Shown: in pieces, positions 27,439-36,990 of the stretch
How positions within the stretch are numbered: the stretch's first letter is position 1
Layout: each line of letters starts with the position of its first letter
Assembly: GCF_017315705.1 (NCBI RefSeq)
Contig: NZ_JAFLRF010000011.1
Location: 52,400-116,399, forward strand
Reading direction: 5' to 3'
Source of the DNA: Trinickia mobilis
GTDB taxonomy: Bacteria > Pseudomonadota > Gammaproteobacteria > Burkholderiales > Burkholderiaceae
Length of the DNA stretch: 64,000 nucleotides
Translations under genes and position numbers: made by a program
Notes under the pieces: model-generated
Told to the model about the DNA's origin: nothing
What the model saw: only the letters and a program-made list of their open reading frames with translations
Databases searched by the model: none

Positions 27439-28599
27439 ATGAAAAGAACGAAACGGTGGATGCAAGCAGGCGTTGCGGCGGTATTGGTGTGCGGTGCGAG
27501 CGCAGCTTTCGCTCAAGTGAAGATCGGGGTCACGCTTTCGACGACGGGGCCGGCCGCATCGCTCGGCATCCCGGAGAAAAACACGATTGCGCTGCTGCCG
27601 AAGGAGATTGCCGGCAAGAGCGTGCAATACATCGTGCTCGACGACGGCTCGGACACGAGCCGCGCAGTGCAAAACACGCACAAGTTGATCGATGAGGATC
27701 ATGTCGACGCGATCATCGGCTCGACGGTGACGCCGAATTCGCTGGCGATGATCGATCCGGTCTCGCAAGGCAAGACGCCGATGATCTCGCTCGCGGCTTC
27801 GGCCGAGATCGTCCAGCCGATGGATGCGAAGCGCGCGTGGGTCTTCAAAGTGCCGCAAAACGACAGCCTGATGGCTGAAGCGATTGCTGGCTACATGGAG
27901 AAGCACGGTGTGAAAACGGTCGGCTTCATCGGTTTCTCGGATGCCTACGGCGAAAGTTGGTACAACGTGTTCAGCAAGGCCGCCGACGCGCATCATCTGA
28001 AGATCGTGAGCAACGAGCGCTACAACCGCACCGACACCTCGGTGACCGGGCAGGTGCTGAAGACGATGAGCGCGAATCCGGACGCGGTGCTGATTGCCGG
28101 CTCCGGCACGCCGGCCGCACTGCCGGCGACGGCGCTCAACGACCGCGGCTACAAGGGCAAGGTCTATCAGACGCACGGCGTCGCGAATAACGACTTCCTG
28201 CGCGTGTGCGGCAAGGTCTGCGACGGCGAGCTGCTGCCCGCGGGCCCGATTCTCGTTACCGATCAATTGCCGGATTCGAATCCGGTCAAGCAATCGTCGC
28301 AGGCGTATAAGACGGCCTACGAGAAGGCGTACGGCGCAGGGTCTGTATCGACGTTCGGCGGTCACGCGTGGGACGCGGGGCAGATGCTGCAACGCGCGAT
28401 TCCGGAAGCTTTGAAGAAGGGCGAGCCGGGCACGGTGGCTTTCCGCGAAGCGCTGCGTAGCGCGCTCGAAAACGTAAAGGATTTGCCGCTCTCGCACGGC
28501 GTGATGAACACGACGCCGGCCAACCATAACGGTCTCGACGAGCGCGCACGCGTGATGGTGCAGGTCGTCGACGGCAAATGGAAGCTTCAGAACGACTGA
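27439..28599 (+). CDS. ABC transporter periplasmic substrate-binding protein (LivK-like)
   Basis: First gene of the second liv-type operon, 386 residues. The signal peptide is about 25 residues (ending AAFA), then QVKIGVTLSTTGPAASLGIPEKN, the Peripla_BP_6 start. It has a Cys pair in CGKVCDGE near residue 260. The start at 27439 is supported by a GGAGACG ribosome site. A hairpin follows the gene, which would let the binding protein be made in excess over the membrane parts. A relic of a sister copy lies just upstream. Confidence 0.92.
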   Translation: MKRTKRWMQAGVAAVLVCGASAAFAQVKIGVTLSTTGPAASLGIPEKNTIALLPKEIAGKSVQYIVLDDGSDTSRAVQNTHKLIDEDHVDAIIGSTVTPNSLAMIDPVSQGKTPMISLAASAEIVQPMDAKRAWVFKVPQNDSLMAEAIAGYMEKHGVKTVGFIGFSDAYGESWYNVFSKAADAHHLKIVSNERYNRTDTSVTGQVLKTMSANPDAVLIAGSGTPAALPATALNDRGYKGKVYQTHGVANNDFLRVCGKVCDGELLPAGPILVTDQLPDSNPVKQSSQAYKTAYEKAYGAGSVSTFGGHAWDAGQMLQRAIPEALKKGEPGTVAFREALRSALENVKDLPLSHGVMNTTPANHNGLDERARVMVQVVDGKWKLQND

Positions 28600-28667
28600 A
28601 GTGTTTCAACGGAAGCGGGGGGTGACGTTGCGGTCGTCGTGACCCGTGCCGCCAAACGGCAAAAATC

Positions 28668-28709
28668 AAACGCCCGTCGCGCCGCATTGCGGCCCGGCGG
28701 GCGTGTTTC
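28668..28709 (+). terminator. Hairpin between binding protein and permease genes
   Basis: The stem AAACGCCCG / CGGGCGTGTTT, with a large GC-rich loop, is followed by TTTC. Partial termination here would give more binding protein than permease. Confidence 0.6.
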
Positions 28710-28767
28710 GATATCGGCGTGCCGACGCTCTCCCGATTCCCCATTAGAAGCTTAAAAAAGAGGAAGT

Positions 28768-29823
28768 ATGGATCTATCGATTGCGGCGATTCTCGCGCAA
28801 GACGGCATCACAACAGGCGCGATCTACGCATTGCTCGCGCTTGCCCTGGTGCTGGTGTTCTCCGTCACAAGGGTGATCTTCATCCCGCAAGGCGAGTTCG
28901 TTTCTTATGGCGCGCTGACGCTCGCCGCACTCCAGACACACAAATTTCCCGCGACCTCCTGGCTGCTGATCGCGATGGGTGTGGCGTGTTTCGTCGTCGA
29001 GACCGTGGGGCTGGCCCGGCATCCCGAACGGCGGCGCCACGCGGCGCGCACGCTCACGACGCTCGTCGGCAAATACCTGCTGTTTCCGATTGCGATCTAT
29101 GCGGTGACGCGCGGCGTCTTCATGCAGCCGTTGCCGATGATCGCGCAGATCGCGCTCACGCTCTTGATCGTCGTGCCGATGGGGCCGTTCGTGTACCGCC
29201 TTGCATACGAGCCGATCGCCGAGGCGACGACGCTGTTGCTGCTGATCGTCGCGGTGGCCGTGCACTTTGCGATGGTGGGCTTGGGCCTCGTGATGTTCGG
29301 CGCGGAAGGCTCGCGCACCACGCCGTTCTCCGACGCCATGTTCAACGTCGGCAGCCTGTCGGTCTCTGGGCAGAGCCTGTGGGTGGTCGGTACGGCGGTC
29401 GTGCTGATCGTCGCACTCTATGTGTACTTCGATCGCACGATCTCCGGCAAGGCACTGCGCGCGACGTCGGTCAACCGGCTTGGCGCACGGCTCGTCGGCA
29501 TCGGCACGACGCAGGCAGGACGGCTCGCGTTCACGCTTGCCGCAGGTCTCGGGGCGCTCTGCGGCATCCTCGTCGCACCGCTCACCACGATCTACTACGA
29601 CTCGGGCTTCCTGATCGGCTTGAAGGGCTTCGTCGGCGCGATCATCGGCGGTTTGGTCAGCTATCCGCTGGCGGCGGCCGGCTCGGTGCTCGTCGGGTTG
29701 CTCGAATCGTATTCGTCTTTTTGGGCGAGCGCCTACAAGGAGGTGATCGTTTTCACGTTGATCATTCCCGTGCTGCTGTGGCGGAGCCTTGCGAGCCCGC
29801 ACGCCGAAGAGGAACAGGAGTAA
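28768..29823 (+). CDS. livH: Branched-chain-type ABC transporter permease, LivH
   Basis: Permease of 351 residues, about 50 longer than usual Liv[34 protein letters not shown] is the conserved N-terminal region, and [26 protein letters not shown] the C-terminal loop. A charged insertion ([13 protein letters not shown], about residues 75-90) lies between the second and third membrane segments. An AAAGAGGAAG ribosome site precedes it, and it is followed four bases later by the fused livMG gene. Confidence 0.9.
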   Translation: MDLSIAAILAQDGITTGAIYALLALALVLVFSVTRVIFIPQGEFVSYGALTLAALQTHKFPATSWLLIAMGVACFVVETVGLARHPERRRHAARTLTTLVGKYLLFPIAIYAVTRGVFMQPLPMIAQIALTLLIVVPMGPFVYRLAYEPIAEATTLLLLIVAVAVHFAMVGLGLVMFGAEGSRTTPFSDAMFNVGSLSVSGQSLWVVGTAVVLIVALYVYFDRTISGKALRATSVNRLGARLVGIGTTQAGRLAFTLAAGLGALCGILVAPLTTIYYDSGFLIGLKGFVGAIIGGLVSYPLAAAGSVLVGLLESYSSFWASAYKEVIVFTLIIPVLLWRSLASPHAEEEQE

Positions 29824-29827
29824 GCCG

Positions 29828-31612
29828 ATGAAACGCGTGATTCGAAACAAGTTCTTCTGGCTCTTCCTCGTCGTGATGTTTGCGCTTCCGGTGTTGCCGC
29901 GGCCGGTTCATGTGCCCGAGTACTGGGTCACGCTGCTCAATTACATCGGACTCTATTCGATTGTGGCGATCGGGCTCGTGCTGCTGACGGGCGTCGGCGG
30001 CATGACGAGCTTTGGGCAGGCAGCGTTCGTTGGCGTCGGGGCGTATGCGACGGCCTATTTGACGACGCAATATGGCGTCTCGCCGTGGCTCGCGTTGATC
30101 GTGGGTGTCGTCGTGACGGCGCTGGTGGCGCTGATTCTCGGTGCGGTCACGATGCGGCTGTCCGGTCACTTCCTGCCGCTCGGCACGATTGCGTGGGGAC
30201 TCTCGCTGTACTACTTGTTCGGCAATATGGAACTGCTCGGGAAGTACGACGGCATCAACGGCATTCCCGTGCTGAACGTGTTCGGCATTCCGTTGGAGTC
30301 GGGGCGCCACATCTATTACCTGATATGGATTGTCGTGCTCGGTTCGGTCGTCTCTGTTCAGAATCTGCTTAATAGCCGGCCTGGGCGCGCAATTCGCGCG
30401 CTGCGCGGCGCAGGCGTGATGGCCGAGGCAATGGGCGTGAATACGGCGTGGATGCGGGTCGTGATCTTCATCTATGCCGCTGTGCTCGCAGCGATTTCCG
30501 GCTTCCTCTACGCGCATTTGCAGCGCGCGGTGAACCCGACGCCGTTCGGCCTGAACCACGGCATCGAGTTCCTGTTCATGGCGGTGGTGGGCGGCGTGTC
30601 GCACGTGTGGGGAGCGTTGCTGGGCGCGGCAATCCTCACCATTCTGCAAGACTATCTGCAGACGCTGCTGCCGATGCTGCTCGGCCAAAACGGCAACTTC
30701 GAAGTCATCGTGTTCGGCGTGCTGATGGTGCTGCTGCTGCAATACGCGCGACAAGGTGTCTGGCCTTTCGTGGCGCGCCTGTTTCCGCGCGGCCCCAGTG
30801 CGCATGTGCCCGAGCATGCGGAGCCGTTGCCCCAGCGGGCGAAGCCTGCAGCCGGAGAGACGCTGTTGGTCGTGGACAACGCGCGCAAGCAATTCGGCGG
30901 CCTGGTTGCCGTCAACGATGTGAGCTTTGAAGTCAAAGCGGGGCAGATCGTCGGCCTGATCGGACCAAACGGCGCCGGGAAGTCGACGACCTTCAACCTC
31001 GTCACGGGCGTGCTGCAAGCGACGCGCGGCGCGATCAGCTTCCGCGGTGAGCGGATCGACGCGCTCAATTCACGTGAAATCGTCAAGCGCGGAATCGGAC
31101 GCACGTTTCAGCACGTCAAGCTGCTGCCGGGCATGACGGTGCTGGAGAACGTCGCGTTGGGCGCGCACTTGCGAGGTTCGGCGGGTGTGTGGCGCAGCGT
31201 CGTCCGGTTGAACGCGGCCGAGGAAGCTCGTTTGATGGCGGAGGCGGCCAAGCAGATCCGCCGCGTCGGCCTCGAGTCGCATATGTACGAGGAGGCCGGG
31301 AGCCTGGCATTGGGCCAGCAGCGGATTCTGGAAATTGCGCGGGCACTTTGCTGCGATCCGACGCTGCTATTGCTGGACGAACCAGCGGCGGGCCTGCGCT
31401 ATCAGGAGAAGCAGCAGCTCGTGGATTTGCTGCGCAAGCTGAAAGCCGAAGGGATGAGCGTGCTGCTGGTCGAGCACGACATGGATTTCGTGATGAACCT
31501 GACGGACCGGCTGGTGGTGATGGAGTTTGGGACGCGAATCGCGGAGGGCTTGCCGCAGGACGTGCAGAAAGACCCGGCAGTGCTGGAAGCGTATCTCGGC
31601 GGAGTGGAGTGA
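29828..31612 (+). CDS. LivM-LivG fusion: permease and ATPase in one chain
   Basis: A 594-residue protein. Residues 1 to about 325 are a LivM permease ([24 protein letters not shown]). After a Pro/Ala-rich linker (about 325-345) comes a complete LivG ATPase. It has Walker A GPNGAGKS near 378-386, the signature [15 protein letters not shown] and Walker B LLLLDEP. Such fusions are known in this lineage and force one-to-one stoichiometry of the two parts. The stop lies one base before the livF start. Confidence 0.93.
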   Translation: MKRVIRNKFFWLFLVVMFALPVLPRPVHVPEYWVTLLNYIGLYSIVAIGLVLLTGVGGMTSFGQAAFVGVGAYATAYLTTQYGVSPWLALIVGVVVTALVALILGAVTMRLSGHFLPLGTIAWGLSLYYLFGNMELLGKYDGINGIPVLNVFGIPLESGRHIYYLIWIVVLGSVVSVQNLLNSRPGRAIRALRGAGVMAEAMGVNTAWMRVVIFIYAAVLAAISGFLYAHLQRAVNPTPFGLNHGIEFLFMAVVGGVSHVWGALLGAAILTILQDYLQTLLPMLLGQNGNFEVIVFGVLMVLLLQYARQGVWPFVARLFPRGPSAHVPEHAEPLPQRAKPAAGETLLVVDNARKQFGGLVAVNDVSFEVKAGQIVGLIGPNGAGKSTTFNLVTGVLQATRGAISFRGERIDALNSREIVKRGIGRTFQHVKLLPGMTVLENVALGAHLRGSAGVWRSVVRLNAAEEARLMAEAAKQIRRVGLESHMYEEAGSLALGQQRILEIARALCCDPTLLLLDEPAAGLRYQEKQQLVDLLRKLKAEGMSVLLVEHDMDFVMNLTDRLVVMEFGTRIAEGLPQDVQKDPAVLEAYLGGVE

Positions 31613-31613
31613 C

Positions 31614-32372
31614 ATGAATCAGACAAAAACCATGTCGATTCTGGAAGTGACGGGTCTGTCGGTGCGCTACGGCAAAGTCGAGGCGCTGCACGGTGCGGCG
31701 CTCAAAGTCGCGCCGGGCCAGATCGTCAGCGTCATCGGACCGAACGGGGCGGGTAAGTCGACCCTGCTGAATGCGGTGATGGGCGCGTTGCCCGTGACGG
31801 GACACGCGAAGGGTAGCGTCCGCTATCGGGGAGAGGAAGTTGGCGCGATCCCGGTCGAAAAGCGCGTGGCACGTGGCATGTGTCTGGTGCCGGAAAAGCG
31901 CGAGCTGTTTGCGACGATGAGCGTCGAAGACAACCTCGTGCTTGGCGCGTACCGACGCAAGCGCGCTGGAGAGCGTGAATTTTTAGACCAGTTGGAGCCT
32001 GTGTTCGATCTTTTTCCGCGCTTGAAGGAGCGCCGCAAGCAGGCGGCCGGGACATTGTCGGGCGGCGAGCGGCAGATGCTTGCGGTAGGTCGGGCGTTGA
32101 TGGGCAAGCCCGAGCTGTTGATGCTCGATGAGCCCAGCCTGGGTCTGGCGCCGCTAATCGTAAAGGAAATATTTCACATCATCGCCAAGCTCAAAGGAAC
32201 GGGCGTGGCGACATTGCTGATCGAGCAGAATGCCCGCGCCGCTTTGCAGATTTCGGACTACGGCTACGTTCTGGAAACCGGTGAGCTTGCCTTGGAAGGG
32301 CCGGCGGACGATCTCGCGCAGAACCCGCGGGTGATTGAAACGTATCTCGGGCTGGCGAAGAAGACTGCCTAG
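31614..32372 (+). CDS. livF: Branched-chain-type ABC transporter ATPase, LivF
   Basis: Second ATPase of this operon, 252 residues. Walker [10 protein letters not shown] at 42-50 is normal, unlike the livF at 22390. The signature is LSGGERQMLAVGRAL and Walker B LLMLDEP. The start at 31614 overlaps the preceding reading frame by context only (one-base gap); a second Met lies at 31632. It ends the operon; a palindromic parS/terminator lies 35 bases later. Confidence 0.93.
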   Translation: MNQTKTMSILEVTGLSVRYGKVEALHGAALKVAPGQIVSVIGPNGAGKSTLLNAVMGALPVTGHAKGSVRYRGEEVGAIPVEKRVARGMCLVPEKRELFATMSVEDNLVLGAYRRKRAGEREFLDQLEPVFDLFPRLKERRKQAAGTLSGGERQMLAVGRALMGKPELLMLDEPSLGLAPLIVKEIFHIIAKLKGTGVATLLIEQNARAALQISDYGYVLETGELALEGPADDLAQNPRVIETYLGLAKKTA

Positions 32373-32406
32373 CGGTAGATGCGCCTTCAGGCTTGCAGGC
32401 TACAAG

Positions 32407-32439
32407 CGGTGTGTTTCACGTGAAACACACCGTTTTTTT
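32407..32439. promoter_or_regulatory. parS: parS centromere site that also forms a terminator hairpin
   Basis: The 16-mer TGTTTCACGTGAAACA at 32412-32427 is the universal parS sequence bound by ParB. It is the centre of a 26-base perfect palindrome (32407-32432) followed by seven T residues, so the same DNA should terminate the second liv operon. The mnmG-rsmG-parAB genes follow. Confidence 0.95.
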
Positions 32440-32487
32440 GTGTGCTCCATGCAGAGCGGTCGATCAGGGTTAGCCATTCGGACGAAA

Positions 32488-32515
32488 TTCGGGCCAAAAG
32501 CGAACCCGCTATAAT
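32488..32515 (+). promoter_or_regulatory. Probable mnmG operon promoter
   Basis: A perfect -10 TATAAT (32510-32515) lies 55 bases before the mnmG start. The best -35 at 16-base spacing is TTCGGG (32488-32493), which is weak. Confidence 0.5.
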
Positions 32516-32569
32516 TCGCGCATACATTTTTCTCGAAAGGCTCGTGCGCGTCCGCGCGCGAGGTCCGCA

Positions 32570-34537
32570 ATGCTTTTTCCCACAGAATTTGACGTCATCG
32601 TTGTCGGCGGTGGTCATGCCGGCACGGAAGCCGCTCTGGCGTCCGCGCGCATGGGCGTGAAAACGCTGCTGCTCACGCACAACATCGAAACGCTCGGTCA
32701 GATGAGCTGCAATCCGTCTATCGGCGGCATCGGCAAAGGTCACCTGGTCAAGGAAGTCGACGCGCTCGGCGGTGCAATGGCCGCCGCTACCGATGAGGGC
32801 GGTATTCAGTTCCGGATCCTCAATTCGTCTAAGGGGCCGGCGGTTCGCGCGACGCGTGCCCAGGCGGATCGTGTCCTGTACAAGCAGGCGATTCGCCGGC
32901 GTCTTGAGAATCAGCCGCATCTTTGGCTGTTCCAGCAGGCCGTGGATGACCTGATGGTGGAGGGCGAGCGCGTCGTCGGTGCGGTGACACAAGTCGGGAT
33001 TCGCTTTCGGGCGCGCGCGGTCGTGCTGACGGCCGGGACGTTCCTCGACGGGAAGATCCACGTCGGGCTGAACAATTACACAGGTGGCCGCGCAGGCGAT
33101 CCGGCGGCGGTGTCGCTTTCCGCTCGCCTGAAAGAGTTGAAGCTGCCCCAGGGCCGGCTGAAGACCGGCACGCCTCCGCGCATCGACGGCCGCACGATCG
33201 ATTTCTCCGTCCTCGAAGAGCAGCCGGGCGACCTCGATCCAGTGCCGGTGTTCTCGTTCCTCGGACGCGCCGAACAGCACCCGCGGCAAATGCCGTGCTG
33301 GGTGACGCATACGAACGAGCGGACGCATGACATCATCCGTGGCGGTCTTGATCGTTCGCCGATGTACACGGGCGTCATTGAAGGGGTGGGGCCGCGCTAC
33401 TGCCCGTCGATCGAGGACAAGATCCATCGGTTTGCATCGAAGGAATCGCATCAGATCTTTCTCGAGCCGGAAGGGCTGACCACCAACGAGTTCTATCCGA
33501 ACGGAATTTCGACCAGCCTGCCGTTCGACGTGCAACTCGAGCTGGTCCATTCGATGCGTGGCCTCGAAAACGCACACATCCTGCGTCCGGGCTACGCGAT
33601 CGAGTACGACTATTTCGATCCGCGCGGCCTGAAGGCTTCGCTGGAAACGAAGGTGATCCACGGGCTTTTCTTTGCTGGTCAGATCAATGGGACGACTGGC
33701 TATGAGGAGGCGGCGGCGCAAGGGTTGCTCGCCGGGATTAACGCGGGCCTGCAAGTGCAAGGCAAGGAAGCGTGGTGTCCGCGCCGAGACCAGGCTTATC
33801 TGGGGGTGCTGGTCGACGATCTGGTCACCCGCGGTGTGTCGGAGCCGTATCGGATGTTCACGAGCCGCGCTGAATATCGCTTGAGCCTGCGCGAAGACAA
33901 CGCCGACATGCGATTGACGGAAATCGGCCGGGAATTGGGCATCGTTGACGACGTCCGCTGGGACGCCTTCAGCCGGAAGCGCGACGCTGTTTCACGTGAA
34001 ACAGAGCGGCTCCGTACTGCGTGGGTCAACCCGAAGACGCTTTCGTCGGAGGAAGCCATCGCGCTTCTCGGTAAGCCGATCGATCACGAATATAGTTTGG
34101 CTGATCTGCTGCGCCGTCCAGGTGTGAGCTACGACGGCGTTTGCGGCTTGCGCGAAGGTACCTCCGGCCCGACGGAGCCGCTTTCCTACGACCCCGTGCT
34201 GCTCGCGCAGATCAAGGAGCAGATCGAAATCGGCATCAAATATCAGGGCTACATCGAGCGCCAGGCTGACGAGATCGAGCGGAACGAGGCTCACGAAAAC
34301 ACGCGTTTGCCGGAGGCGCTGGATTACGCGGAAGTGCGCGGCTTGTCGTTTGAAGCTCGTCAAAAGCTCATGCAATTCCGTCCTGAGACAATCGGACAGG
34401 CTTCGCGGATTTCCGGCATCACGCCGGCGGCCATTTCGTTGCTGATGGTCCACCTCAAACGCGGACTGGGCCGTCGCGCAGCGACGAACGCAGCCGCTGA
34501 CGAAACCGGGGCCGATAGCACCCCGACGGCTCAATGA
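32570..34537 (+). CDS. mnmG: tRNA uridine-34 carboxymethylaminomethyl enzyme MnmG (GidA)
   Basis: FAD protein of 655 residues that, with MnmE, installs the cmnm5 group on wobble uridine. The N-terminal FAD motif GGGHAG is at 13-18. Conserved [33 protein letters not shown] follows, with the MnmG C-terminal helical domain ([23 protein letters not shown]). A complete parS lies inside codons 473-478. It is followed by rsmG with a four-base overlap. The enzyme's product is the substrate of MnmC (3024-4991). Confidence 0.98.
   Translation: MLFPTEFDVIVVGGGHAGTEAALASARMGVKTLLLTHNIETLGQMSCNPSIGGIGKGHLVKEVDALGGAMAAATDEGGIQFRILNSSKGPAVRATRAQADRVLYKQAIRRRLENQPHLWLFQQAVDDLMVEGERVVGAVTQVGIRFRARAVVLTAGTFLDGKIHVGLNNYTGGRAGDPAAVSLSARLKELKLPQGRLKTGTPPRIDGRTIDFSVLEEQPGDLDPVPVFSFLGRAEQHPRQMPCWVTHTNERTHDIIRGGLDRSPMYTGVIEGVGPRYCPSIEDKIHRFASKESHQIFLEPEGLTTNEFYPNGISTSLPFDVQLELVHSMRGLENAHILRPGYAIEYDYFDPRGLKASLETKVIHGLFFAGQINGTTGYEEAAAQGLLAGINAGLQVQGKEAWCPRRDQAYLGVLVDDLVTRGVSEPYRMFTSRAEYRLSLREDNADMRLTEIGRELGIVDDVRWDAFSRKRDAVSRETERLRTAWVNPKTLSSEEAIALLGKPIDHEYSLADLLRRPGVSYDGVCGLREGTSGPTEPLSYDPVLLAQIKEQIEIGIKYQGYIERQADEIERNEAHENTRLPEALDYAEVRGLSFEARQKLMQFRPETIGQASRISGITPAAISLLMVHLKRGLGRRAATNAAADETGADSTPTAQ
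33988..34003. promoter_or_regulatory. parS: Second parS site, inside mnmG
   Basis: The perfect 16-mer TGTTTCACGTGAAACA is embedded in the mnmG coding sequence, where it encodes part of AVSRETE. It is 1,576 bases from the first parS and about 1.3 kb upstream of parA. Two sites close together should nucleate a ParB domain near the origin. Confidence 0.95.
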
Positions 34538-35256
34538 CGGCGCCGCATGTGAACGCCGGACAAGCGGGCGACCGTGAATCGCTGGCTACACTCTTGCGCT
34601 GCGGTGCGGACGAATTGGGCGTCGACTTGAGCGAAGCGCAGCAGGGCAAGCTGCTCGATTACGTCGCGTTGCTCGCAAAATGGAACGCGGTATACAACCT
34701 GACGGCGATTCGCGATCCGCGACAGATGCTGATTCAGCACATCCTCGACTCGCTTTCCATCGTTCCGCATCTCGCCGGGGAACGGGCGTCGTCGGCGCTC
34801 GATGTGGGCTCCGGCGGCGGCTTGCCGGGCATCGTCCTGGCGATCGTTCTCCCTGATTGGACGGTGACGCTGAACGACGTCGTCCACAAAAAGACGGCGT
34901 TTCAATCCCAGGTAAAGGCGGAATTGAAGCTCGGCAACCTGTCGGTTGTCACCGGGCGAGTCGAAACATTGCGTCCGGGTGCCGAAGTGCCGGGGAAATT
35001 CGATGTAATCGTGTCGCGCGCATTCGCAGAACTCGCCGATTTCGTTACACTGGCGCGTCATCTGGTTGCTGAGCGCGGTTCGATTTGGGCGATGAAGGGT
35101 GTGCGCCCGGACGGCGAAATCGAGCGCTTGCCGGCCGACTCGAAAGCGGTGCAGGTGATTCGGCTCTCGGTACCGTCGCTGGATGCGGAGCGTCATCTGG
35201 TCCAAGTTTCGGTCGACGGCGGCGCGAGTGCGCAGAGTTCGGAACATTCGGTTTGA
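34534..35256 (+). CDS. rsmG: 16S rRNA (guanine-527-N7) methyltransferase
   Basis: RsmG (GidB) of 240 residues, which makes m7G527 in 16S rRNA using SAM. The SAM site is [16 protein letters not shown], preceded by [20 protein letters not shown], both diagnostic. An N-terminal extension of about 15 residues precedes the usual core. The ATG overlaps the mnmG stop (ATGA). The next gene, parA, starts 25 bases after its stop. Confidence 0.97.
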   Translation: MTAPHVNAGQAGDRESLATLLRCGADELGVDLSEAQQGKLLDYVALLAKWNAVYNLTAIRDPRQMLIQHILDSLSIVPHLAGERASSALDVGSGGGLPGIVLAIVLPDWTVTLNDVVHKKTAFQSQVKAELKLGNLSVVTGRVETLRPGAEVPGKFDVIVSRAFAELADFVTLARHLVAERGSIWAMKGVRPDGEIERLPADSKAVQVIRLSVPSLDAERHLVQVSVDGGASAQSSEHSV

Positions 35257-35281
35257 TGCGGTAAAAAAGGATCTACCAAAG

Positions 35282-36052
35282 ATGGCAAAAATTTTCTGCG
35301 TTGCGAACCAGAAAGGCGGCGTCGGCAAAACGACGACAGCGGTCAATCTCGCCGAGAGTCTCGCATCGCAGGGGCAGCGCGTCCTCCTGATCGATCTGGA
35401 CCCGCAAGGCAATGCCACGATGGGCAGCGGTGTCGATAAGGCAGCGTGCGAGAACACTGTTTATGAAGTGCTGGTCGATGGCGTTTCGGTCGCGGACGCG
35501 CGCATCAAGCCAGAGTCCGTGTCATACGACGTGGTGCCGGCGAATCGTGAGCTGGCAGGTGCGGAAGTGGAGCTGGTGAGCGTCCAGAATCGCGAGCGCC
35601 AATTAAAGGACGCGCTGACGCTTGTCGCGCAAGACTACGACTTCGTGCTAATCGACTGCCCGCCGGCACTCTCGCTGTTGACGCTGAACGGCTTGTGCGC
35701 TGCGCACGGCGTCGTGATTCCGATGCAATGCGAGTACTTCGCGCTTGAAGGCCTCTCCGACCTGGTCAACACGATCAAGCAGGTGCATGCCAACCTGAAC
35801 CGGGATCTCAAGGTTATCGGCCTGTTGCGGGTCATGTTCGATCCGCGCATCACGCTCCAGCAGCAAGTGTCCGACCAACTGAAGGAGCACTTTGGCGACA
35901 AGGTCTTCGACGTCGTGATTCCGCGCAACGTGCGGCTCGCAGAGGCGCCGAGCTACGGCTTGCCGGGCGTCGTCTTTGACCGTGCTTCGCGCGGCGCGCA
36001 GGCATACGTCCAGTTCGGCGTGGAGATGATTGAACGCGTGCGCGCGTTGTAA
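35282..36052 (+). CDS. parA: Chromosome-partitioning ATPase ParA (Soj)
   Basis: Deviant Walker ATPase of 256 residues that forms DNA-bound gradients and moves ParB-parS complexes. The deviant P-loop KGGVGKTT is at 11-18, with LIDLDPQGNAT and VLIDCPPALSLLT as the switch motifs. The short N-terminus (no extra helix-turn-helix) marks the chromosomal type. ATG 35282 gives the normal start; upstream in-frame codons overlap rsmG. parB follows after 22 bases. Confidence 0.97.
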   Translation: MAKIFCVANQKGGVGKTTTAVNLAESLASQGQRVLLIDLDPQGNATMGSGVDKAACENTVYEVLVDGVSVADARIKPESVSYDVVPANRELAGAEVELVSVQNRERQLKDALTLVAQDYDFVLIDCPPALSLLTLNGLCAAHGVVIPMQCEYFALEGLSDLVNTIKQVHANLNRDLKVIGLLRVMFDPRITLQQQVSDQLKEHFGDKVFDVVIPRNVRLAEAPSYGLPGVVFDRASRGAQAYVQFGVEMIERVRAL

Positions 36053-36074
36053 CGCACAGAATCGAGGAAGCACG

Positions 36075-36962
36075 ATGAACGCAGTAGCCAAGAAGAAGGG
36101 ATTGGGCCGCGGCCTGGAGGCGTTGCTCGGCGGCAGCCCTGAAATAGTCGCAGCGGCGCGCAGCGATGGCGTGCCGCACGTGTTGCCGCTCGCCAAGCTG
36201 CAGGCGGGTAAGTACCAGCCGCGCACGCGGATGGACGAGGGGGCGCTGCAGGAGCTGGCCGCAAGCATTCGTGCACAGGGTTTGATGCAACCGATTCTGG
36301 TGCGTCCGGTTTCCGCCGAGAAATACGAAATCATCGCTGGCGAACGGCGCTTCCGCGCCGCGTATCTGGCCGGGCTCGATGAAGTGCCGGTGCTGGTCAA
36401 GGACGTGCCGGACCAGGCCGCTGCCGCCATGGCGCTGATCGAAAACATCCAGCGCGAAGATCTGAATCCGCTCGAAGAGGCGCGTGGCATTCAGCGTCTG
36501 CTCGACGAATTCAATTTCACGCACGAACAGGCTGCGGAGTCTGTCGGCCGATCGCGCAGCGCCGTGTCGAACTTGCTGCGGCTTTTGAATCTCGCGACGC
36601 CGGTCCAGACGATGCTGCTGGCAGGCGACCTCGATATGGGTCACGCGCGCGCGCTGCTCGCAGTCGACGCCGCGACGCAAATCACGCTGGGCAACCAGGT
36701 GGTCAACAAGCGGATGTCCGTGCGCGAAACCGAGAAGCTCGTGACGGCGACGACGAAGGCAAGCCCTGCTGTTAAAGCGCGTGCGAACCACGACGGCGGG
36801 CGCGACACGCGCCGTCTCGAAGAAGAACTATCCGACCTGCTTGCGGCAAGCGTGAAGATCAAGATGGGCCGCCGCGGGCGAGGGCTGGTGCAGATCGATT
36901 TCGGCGATCTCGACGCGCTTGAGGGCATTCTCGCGCGTTTGCGCGGTGGCCCTGCGACCTGA
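36075..36962 (+). CDS. parB: Chromosome-partitioning CTPase/DNA-binding protein ParB
   Basis: ParB of 295 residues. It has the N-terminal ParA-contact motif KKGLGRGLEALLGG, the CTP-binding GERRFRAA box, and the helix-turn-helix (FTHEQAAESVGRSRSAVSNLLRLL) that reads parS. A C-terminal dimerisation domain (GRGLVQIDFGDLDALEGIL) completes it. It recognises the two parS sites in this window. A GAGGAAG ribosome site supports the start. Confidence 0.97.
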   Translation: MNAVAKKKGLGRGLEALLGGSPEIVAAARSDGVPHVLPLAKLQAGKYQPRTRMDEGALQELAASIRAQGLMQPILVRPVSAEKYEIIAGERRFRAAYLAGLDEVPVLVKDVPDQAAAAMALIENIQREDLNPLEEARGIQRLLDEFNFTHEQAAESVGRSRSAVSNLLRLLNLATPVQTMLLAGDLDMGHARALLAVDAATQITLGNQVVNKRMSVRETEKLVTATTKASPAVKARANHDGGRDTRRLEEELSDLLAASVKIKMGRRGRGLVQIDFGDLDALEGILARLRGGPAT

Positions 36963-36990
36963 TTGACCGTTCGATCACGCTCGCTCGACC

